Shown here: positions 1 to 3,236 of the stretch, piece by piece | Numbering within the stretch: the first letter of the stretch is position 1 | Layout of the letters: the number at the start of each line of letters is the position of its first letter | From: Piscirickettsiaceae bacterium | GTDB taxonomy: Bacteria > Pseudomonadota > Gammaproteobacteria > Nitrosococcales > Methylophagaceae | Length of the DNA stretch: 6,374 nucleotides | Assembly (NCBI GenBank): GCA_030620285.1 | Contig: JAUXFA010000075.1 | Location: forward strand, 1 to 6,374 | Direction of reading: 5' to 3' | Notes under the pieces: model-generated | Database searches by the model: none | Seen by the model: the letters and a program-made list of their open reading frames with translations, nothing else | What the model was told of the DNA's origin: nothing | Position numbers and translations under genes: made by a program

Positions 1-242
1 AAGATCTTCATAGCCTCTTTTTTGGCTTGCTCTACAGTCAGGTTGCCATAGCGGCCCAGCGTTATCCGTTTTACTTTGCCATTAATACGCTTTTCAATAA
101 TGAATGATTTAGCCCCACCACTGGTAACACGAAGCCCAAAACCCACAATTGCGGAGTCTCGATAGAACTTCTGTGTAGACGATCCAGCCTTTGAAAGTGG
201 TGGAATTTCAACTTTGTCGACGAAGGATTTACTGATTCGCAT
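1..242 (-). CDS. Tyrosine recombinase integrase, N-terminal part (cut by left edge)
   Basis: This is the first 80 codons of a site-specific integrase that would insert and excise the element at the tRNA gene. The translation starts MRISKSFVDKV and contains GFGLRVTSGGAKSFII, then RITLGRYGNLTVEQAKKEA. This is the pattern of the N-terminal DUF4102-type arm-binding domain of P4-like and related prophage integrases (G-L-R-V, then a LGRY/LT-x-x-x-A-(K/R) segment). The core-binding and catalytic domains with the R-H-R-Y residues lie beyond the left edge. The start at 242 is favoured because GGAG sits 5 nt upstream on the minus strand and no in-frame ATG precedes it nearby. The gene faces into the element, with its 5' end toward the attachment site. 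Whether the full gene is intact cannot be judged here. Confidence 0.9.
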   Translation of the reverse strand, partial: MRISKSFVDKVEIPPLSKAGSSTQKFYRDSAIVGFGLRVTSGGAKSFIIEKRINGKVKRITLGRYGNLTVEQAKKEAMKI

Positions 243-331
243 ATACTCTCCATAGTGTTTACATGAGGTATTATGAGGTTGTTTCAATAAGTTGGAAGCT
301 ATTTTATTTAAAACACCACAAAATAATATTT

Positions 332-380
332 ATGTAGGCATGATTAGTCTTGCTGTCTTCCATGTAGACCCTATGTAGAC
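332..380. repeat. ATGTAG(A/G)C direct repeats, putative integrase arm-type sites
   Basis: ATGTAGAC occurs at 362-369 and again at 373-380, an 11-bp period. ATGTAGGC lies at 332-339, and a related GTGTAGAC is inside the integrase gene at 173-180. Short direct repeats spaced about one helical turn apart between int and the attachment core are typical of arm-type binding sites for the integrase N-terminal domain. The assignment is inferred from position and spacing only. Confidence 0.4.
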
Positions 381-392
381 AGTTGGTGTCAA

Positions 393-422
393 ATAATAGC
401 CACTTTATGCAAAGAATGTCAA
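393..422 (-). promoter_or_regulatory. Candidate sigma70 promoter for the integrase gene
   Basis: On the minus strand, TTGACA (417-422, a perfect -35) and TATTAT (393-398, five of six in the -10) are separated by 18 bp. Transcription would start near 386 and run toward int, giving a leader of about 145 nt that crosses the ATGTAGAC repeats. The -35 overlaps one copy of the AAAGAATGTCAAA repeat, so integrase binding there could repress the gene. That regulation is inference. Confidence 0.4.
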
Positions 423-485
423 ACAAGGGGATGGCTAAATAGCGCCCAACTAATTGATATTAAAAGAATGTCAAAGAATTTCAAA
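411..485. repeat. AAAGAATGTCAAA direct repeats beside the attachment site
   Basis: AAAGAATGTCAAA occurs at 411-423 and 463-475. A third copy with one change, AAAGAATTTCAAA, lies at 473-485 and overlaps the second by three bases, giving a 10-bp period. Copies one and two are 52 bp apart, about five helical turns, so all three would face the same side of the DNA. This suggests sites for a protein acting near the junction: integrase, an excisionase, or a repressor of the int promoter. The protein cannot be named. Confidence 0.45.
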
Positions 486-498
486 AGGAGGACGGATT

Positions 499-545
499 AA
501 CTCATAATCCCTTTGTCCAAGGTTCAAGTCCTTGTAGGCCCACCA
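499..545 (+). other. Displaced 3' half of a CAU-anticodon tRNA gene (attachment-site remnant)
   Basis: Reading rightward, CTCATAA at 501-507 is a tRNA anticodon loop with anticodon CAT. It is followed by the 3' anticodon strand (508-512), a 5-nt variable loop, a T-arm with a perfect CAAGG/CCTTG stem around TTCAAGT (518-534), acceptor strand TAGGCCC (535-541), discriminator A and CCA (543-545). The sequence to the left has no D-arm or matching GGGCCTA strand, and bases 495-499 do not pair with 508-512, so this is not a functional tRNA gene. It is the host's original 3' half left behind by integration. The CAT anticodon fits elongator tRNA-Met or tRNA-Ile2. The TTCAAGT T-loop recalls E. coli ileX more than metT, but the choice is uncertain. 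Confidence 0.85.
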
Positions 546-555
546 TATATATCAA

Positions 556-588
556 AGCCTCAGCATCAATTTGGTGTTGAGGCTTTTT
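556..588 (+). terminator. Rho-independent terminator of the original tRNA transcript
   Basis: A 13-bp stem (556-568 with 572-584, two G-T pairs) encloses a 3-base loop and is followed by TTTTT ending at 588. It starts 10 bases after the tRNA CCA, as expected for the native terminator of the disrupted tRNA gene. In the opposite direction it has only a short T run, so it would be a weaker stop for the minus-strand gene ending at 634. Confidence 0.9.
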
Positions 589-616
589 GTTTGGTTTATG
601 AATAAATAATATAACT

Positions 617-645
617 GCCTCAGCTTTAAATAGTTAAGGCTTTTT
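617..645 (+). terminator. Second, weaker terminator-like hairpin
   Basis: GCCT (617-620) pairs with AGGC (637-640). After one mismatch the stem continues with 622-625 and 632-635 (one G-T pair) around a 6-base loop, followed by TTTTTC. It shares GCCTCAGC and the T-rich tail with the stronger terminator 60 bp upstream and may be a diverged copy. It overlaps the stop codon of the convergent gene at 634-636. Confidence 0.5.
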
Positions 646-1302
646 CTTTTGGTATTTGTAGCGATCAAAGTCCCCCCACCTTGGTTCTGGTACTGGCCCA
701 GCCGTCTCTGATATTGACTGAAAGTCTCCAAACTCATTTGGATCGCTGGTGATAAAATTATCAATCGCTAAGCTAGAATCTAAACTCCGTTGTTCGGCCG
801 CTAATTTTTTGTTTTTTTGCTCGACCTGGGCTTCCAGCTCACTTATTCGTTGCTTTAAAGCTTCGGTTTCGTCTTTAGTCTCTGGGGCTTCACCCTCATT
901 CACTAATGCCTCATCAATCATATCCTGTTCTTTTGGCATGACTGTCGGGCTAGTCATTTCTTCTTGCCCATCATCCATCAGATCTTCTGCTTCGGTCGCT
1001 ACATCTTCGTTACCAGGCAGTCCCTTCATAATGTCCTCAAATTGTGGCGACTCATCCTGCATCACCATCTCTGCAGGATCTTGTTCTAGGACGGCACCCT
1101 GCTCAATGGTCTCTTGGGCTTCTGCCGGTTGTTGTTGCATGAAAAAAAAGAAATATGCCCCCGCCCCAATAATAACAACCGCTAAACCAATCGCAATTTT
1201 GATCAGTAAGGGAACCGCTATGCCAGCAATTTTTTTGACCTCGGAATCACCTTCTTCTAAGATAACGTCATCAGCGCTTTCATCAACATCATTCTCAGCC
1301 AT
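634..1302 (-). CDS. Unrecognised acidic single-pass membrane protein with coiled coil
   Basis: I do not recognise this 222-residue protein. Residues 1-24 are strongly acidic (many D and E). A hydrophobic stretch (about 25-55) contains the core membrane segment IAIGLAVVIIGAGAYFFFFM (36-55), with one lysine at 35. Residues 56-140 are acidic, rich in E, D, Q, M and P, and probably disordered. Residues about 143-176 have heptad-like spacing (LKQRISELEAQVEQKNKKLA) and likely form a coiled coil. The tail ends with the basic YKYQKKKP. The acidic N-terminus plus glycine-containing membrane helix resembles the start of FliL-type proteins, but the FliL domain is absent. Positive-inside reasoning is ambiguous: KK at 23-24 favours a cytoplasmic N-terminus. 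The start at 1302 has GAGG about 6 nt upstream. It lies 85 bp after the metalloprotease gene on the same strand, with its own probable promoter. Confidence 0.75.
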   Translation of the reverse strand: MAENDVDESADDVILEEGDSEVKKIAGIAVPLLIKIAIGLAVVIIGAGAYFFFFMQQQPAEAQETIEQGAVLEQDPAEMVMQDESPQFEDIMKGLPGNEDVATEAEDLMDDGQEEMTSPTVMPKEQDMIDEALVNEGEAPETKDETEALKQRISELEAQVEQKNKKLAAEQRSLDSSLAIDNFITSDPNEFGDFQSISETAGPVPEPRWGDFDRYKYQKKKP

Positions 1303-1333
1303 TACAACCTCTATTTAACAAATATACTTTGCC

Positions 1334-1362
1334 ATTATATTGCTCTTTCCTACTTGTATCGG
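1334..1362 (-). promoter_or_regulatory. Candidate promoter for the membrane protein gene
   Basis: On the minus strand a perfect TATAAT (1334-1339) lies 17 bp from a poor -35 (CCGATA, 1357-1362). Predicted transcription starts near 1327, giving a leader of about 25 nt that contains the GAGG ribosome site. It would let the gene be transcribed separately from the upstream metalloprotease gene. Confidence 0.4.
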
Positions 1363-1387
1363 CATTTCTTTAGATTACATTATCCAA

Positions 1388-2086
1388 TTATAATTCCAAA
1401 TAATGCCCTTGCTGTCGCAACCACTGACGCTGTATTTCATAATCCGGCAATATCGTTTTAACCAGCTGCCAAAAATTAGCCGAATGATTATGCTCAATCA
1501 AATGGCATAGCTCATGAACAACAACATAGTCGACGACATCACCCGCCGCCATAATAAGCTTCCAATTAAATTTAATATGACCTCTGCTGCTACAGCTTCC
1601 CCAGCGTGCTTTATATTCACGCACCTGAATAGATGCTGGAAAGACCTGCATTATTGTAGAAAACTGCTTTACCTTAGATTCTAACTGCTGTTTAGCATGC
1701 TCTAGATACCATTTTTTAAGTGCCGTACGAATGGCGGTCGGTTCCTTTTTATTGATGTGTACCTGTAAATAACCATGGCTTAACTTCACTGTTTTTTTAG
1801 ATGCTATCAGCACTTTCAATTGATATCGCCGGCCTAAATAATAAACTTCTTCTCCGCTCACATACTGCTTATGTTTTATAGGTTGTAGCTGCTGTTGCTG
1901 AAGTAGTTTTTGTTTTATCCATTGTATTCGACTATCAATTAATACATCAATTTTAGCAACAGAAAGTTTTTTAGGTACACGAATTATTACCTGGCCATTA
2001 TTTATTTGAATGCATGTTGTTTTACGCCGGCGGGTACGAATAATCTGCACCTCGAAGTTTTGCTTTTTTATAATTTCAATCGACAT
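1388..2086 (-). CDS. YgjP/DUF45-type zinc metallopeptidase-fold protein
   Basis: This 232-residue protein belongs to the YgjP (DUF45, M48-like) family. The zinc site is clear: HELCH at 191-195 supplies two histidines and the glutamate, and H201 in NHSANFW is the likely third ligand. The family signature YKARWGSCSSRG (about 158-169) followed by FNWKLI precedes it. The N-terminal half is a beta-rich region starting IEIIKKQNFEVQIIRTRRRK. There is no signal peptide or membrane segment, so the protein should be cytosolic. Family members are usually annotated as metal-dependent hydrolases. From memory, E. coli YgjP has been reported to act as a UTP pyrophosphatase, so proteolysis should not be assumed. 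Length fits the family. The ATG at 2084-2086 has no strong ribosome site. The gene diverges from the TIGR02647 gene across 117 bp in which I see no convincing promoter. Confidence 0.9.
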   Translation of the reverse strand: MSIEIIKKQNFEVQIIRTRRRKTTCIQINNGQVIIRVPKKLSVAKIDVLIDSRIQWIKQKLLQQQQLQPIKHKQYVSGEEVYYLGRRYQLKVLIASKKTVKLSHGYLQVHINKKEPTAIRTALKKWYLEHAKQQLESKVKQFSTIMQVFPASIQVREYKARWGSCSSRGHIKFNWKLIMAAGDVVDYVVVHELCHLIEHNHSANFWQLVKTILPDYEIQRQWLRQQGHYLEL

Positions 2087-2203
2087 AATATTGTCTAGCC
2101 TTGCATTCCATTCAAAAGCGGTTGTTTTAGATATGAGCTCCGATGGATATTATTTTCAATCCGTGTAGGATTATGCCTAATAGATCTCAAACAAGGTAAT
2201 ACT

Positions 2204-2443
2204 ATGACCATAAAACAAGCTCTCGTCGATGAAATTGAAGTCCTACTTCGTTATAACCTAGATAGTACTCAAGAAGGCATTAAGGTTCATCACACCGCTC
2301 GGGAAGGGCTTATTTCGGCGACAAAACGACTCTATGAAAAAGGCTTGGTCGGCCGAGAAGATGGTGGTTATTTAACCGATTTAGGTCATGAGGCTGCGGA
2401 GCACACTCAAGCGGCATTGCGTATTTTAACGTCTGACAACTAA
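2204..2443 (+). CDS. TIGR02647 family small protein
   Basis: This 79-residue protein matches the TIGR02647 family, a short conserved gammaproteobacterial protein of unknown function. Recognisable segments are LLRYNLDSTQEGIKVHH (15-31), a KRLYEKGLV stretch, and the C-terminal GGYLTDLGHEAAEH. The arrangement of helices followed by a short GGYLT turn looks like a small winged-helix domain, and the family has been named in places as DNA-binding, but that is not shown here. Length is typical. The start is set by AAGG at 2193-2196, 7 nt before the ATG. The stop codon overlaps the folA stop on the other strand by four bases, so the two genes converge without a spacer. It is probably monocistronic. 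Confidence 0.9.
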   Translation: MTIKQALVDEIEVLLRYNLDSTQEGIKVHHTAREGLISATKRLYEKGLVGREDGGYLTDLGHEAAEHTQAALRILTSDN

Positions 2444-2925
2444 ATTCGTTTATACCTTATAAAACTGTATGGATAATTATTTTTATTATCCGCATCATGA
2501 TCCTCTCTGCTTATTTGCTGCCATTGCGTTTTATCCCAATCCGGAAACCACGTATCGCCCGTTAAATTAGCATGAACAAGTGTTAAATAGAGCTTGTTCG
2601 CTAACGGTAAAAACTGTTTATATAGTGATGACCCTCCCATCACCATAGCCTCTTGTGCGCCGCCACAAGCATGCACGGCTTCATCAATAGTATGCACAAT
2701 CGTACAACCCTCAGGCTGATAGTCGGCATTGTTGGTCAAAACAATATTCTTCCTTCCCGGTAAGGCTCGACCAATAGACTCATGGGTCTTTCTCCCCATT
2801 ATGAGTGGTTTACCCATGGTAATACGACGAAAATATTGTAGATCGGCAGATAACTTCCAAGGTAAGTCATTCTCTCGACCAATTAAACCTTGCTCATCAG
2901 TTGCTACAATTATTGATATATTCAC
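2440..2925 (-). CDS. folA: Dihydrofolate reductase (GTG start)
   Basis: FolA reduces dihydrofolate to tetrahydrofolate with NADPH in the cytosol, supplying one-carbon units for thymidylate, purine and methionine synthesis; it is the target of trimethoprim. The 161-residue protein has the expected length. Visible landmarks, with E. coli equivalents, are LPWKLSADL with W23 (W22) and catalytic D28 (D27), F32 (F31), the GRKTHESIGRALPGRKNIVL block (44-63), VMGG with the G97-G98 pair (G95-G96), and T115 (T113). The residue matching E. coli I94 is M96. The first codon is GTG (2923-2925), with no ATG nearby and a AAGG about 10 nt upstream. The protein begins NISIIVATDEQGLIG, aligning with the E. coli start, so this start is sound. 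The gene diverges from priA across the DnaA-box region and converges on the TIGR02647 gene. Confidence 0.97.
   Translation of the reverse strand: MNISIIVATDEQGLIGRENDLPWKLSADLQYFRRITMGKPLIMGRKTHESIGRALPGRKNIVLTNNADYQPEGCTIVHTIDEAVHACGGAQEAMVMGGSSLYKQFLPLANKLYLTLVHANLTGDTWFPDWDKTQWQQISREDHDADNKNNYPYSFIRYKRI
2471..2491. other. Perfect hairpin near the 3' end of folA
   Basis: GGATAAT (2471-2477) and ATTATCC (2485-2491) form a perfect 7-bp stem with a 7-base loop inside the last part of folA, just past the stop of the converging TIGR02647 gene. No T run follows on either strand, so it is at best a weak terminator or an mRNA 3' stabiliser. It may be a coincidence of the coding sequence. Confidence 0.25.
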
Positions 2926-3046
2926 TTTTATTCTGCCTTTATACTTTTATTATCTACTTATATAAAATACGATAATCCAGTCGAGTCATGTTAATTTATT
3001 CGCTAAATAAGCTCTGTATAAACGACAAATAAATCATAGGATAAAG

Positions 3047-3089
3047 TGTGGATAACTTTTCCTGTGGATAAGTTCTGTTGTTATCCACA
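3047..3089. promoter_or_regulatory. Cluster of three exact DnaA boxes
   Basis: TGTGGATAA occurs at 3047-3055 and 3063-3071, and its reverse complement TTATCCACA at 3081-3089. All three are exact matches to the high-affinity 9-mer DnaA box. Boxes one and two are tandem with a 7-bp gap. Boxes two and three form a perfect 9-9-9 inverted repeat. One exact box is expected about once per 131 kb by chance at equal base frequencies, so three in 43 bp is not accidental. What the cluster does (origin, DnaA reactivation or titration site, or control of priA or folA) is not shown by the sequence. Confidence 0.85.
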
Positions 3090-3166
3090 AGTTTTAAAGT
3101 AATAACTATTTTATTACTAACAGTTAAACTATCACTAACTATTTAATATAAGAACTAAAATACGTG

Positions 3167-3175
3167 TTACCCACA
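3167..3175 (+). promoter_or_regulatory. Fourth, one-mismatch DnaA box upstream of priA
   Basis: TTACCCACA differs from TTATCCACA at one base and has the same orientation as the third exact box, 77 bp further toward priA. It lies about 40 bp upstream of the predicted priA -10. On its own it would be unremarkable; beside the cluster it may be a weaker site for cooperative binding. Confidence 0.4.
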
Positions 3176-3191
3176 TATCTACAAGCATTAA

Positions 3192-3221
3192 TCATCAACA
3201 ACATTATCTTTTAAATATAAT
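3192..3221 (+). promoter_or_regulatory. Candidate priA promoter
   Basis: A perfect TATAAT lies at 3216-3221 with only a poor -35 (TCATCA, 3192-3197, 18-bp spacing). Transcription would start near 3228, only about 9 nt before the priA ATG. With no Shine-Dalgarno sequence in between, the transcript would be almost leaderless. The weak -35 would suit an activator bound upstream, possibly DnaA. Confidence 0.35.
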
Positions 3222-3236
3222 ACTTATATTGTTTAT

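Larger units (their letters stand above)
1..505. mobile_element. Right end of an integrated element (prophage or genomic island) at a tRNA gene
   Basis: The sequence from the left edge to about 500 appears to be the end of an integrative element. It carries the start of an integrase gene, putative arm-type repeats, and a junction with a displaced tRNA 3' half. The element body lies to the left, outside the window, and so does its other junction with the restored tRNA. The exact crossover is not visible. It should lie in or next to the anticodon loop (about 499-507), where homology to a tRNA begins. Whether this is a phage, an integrative conjugative element or a defective island cannot be told from about 500 bases. 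Confidence 0.75.
2926..3236. promoter_or_regulatory. Divergent folA-priA intergenic region, AT-rich, with DnaA boxes
   Basis: These 311 bases contain no gene. From left to right they hold the folA leader with a possible minus-strand -10 GATAAT (2949-2954), a cluster of DnaA boxes in the middle, and a very AT-rich stretch of about 150 bp up to priA. That stretch includes ACTAAC repeats at 3116-3121 and 3134-3139 and a near-match DnaA box. There is no GATC anywhere in it, so Dam methylation or SeqA control of the kind seen at E. coli oriC is not expected. Confidence 0.7.

Noticed and set aside
71..253. 60-codon minus-strand frame starting at 253
   Set aside because: It overlaps the integrase start in another frame; the integrase frame gives a recognisable family sequence and continues off the edge.
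427..447. GCTA-AA-TAGC small palindrome within a GGGG...CCC context
   Set aside because: Only four perfect base pairs with a two-base loop and no clear extension; too small to interpret.
470..545. Complete functional tRNA gene
   Set aside because: No D-arm or 5' acceptor strand is present, and the bases left of the anticodon loop do not form the anticodon stem.
552..764. 70-codon minus-strand frame over the terminators
   Set aside because: It overlaps both terminator hairpins and the 3' end of the membrane protein gene in another frame, and has no recognisable content.
749..1318. 189-codon open frame on the plus strand
   Set aside because: It is antisense to the membrane protein gene; the translation is a serine/cysteine-rich low-complexity string typical of a shadow frame, while the minus-strand frame has a ribosome site and coherent domains.
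2729..2965. 78-codon plus-strand frame antisense to folA
   Set aside because: Shadow of the conserved folA reading frame; no homology or ribosome site seen.
3063..3089. Inverted repeat TGTGGATAA/TTATCCACA as a transcription terminator
   Set aside because: It lies between divergent gene starts with no transcript to end, and both arms are exact DnaA boxes, with a third copy in tandem that a hairpin would not explain.
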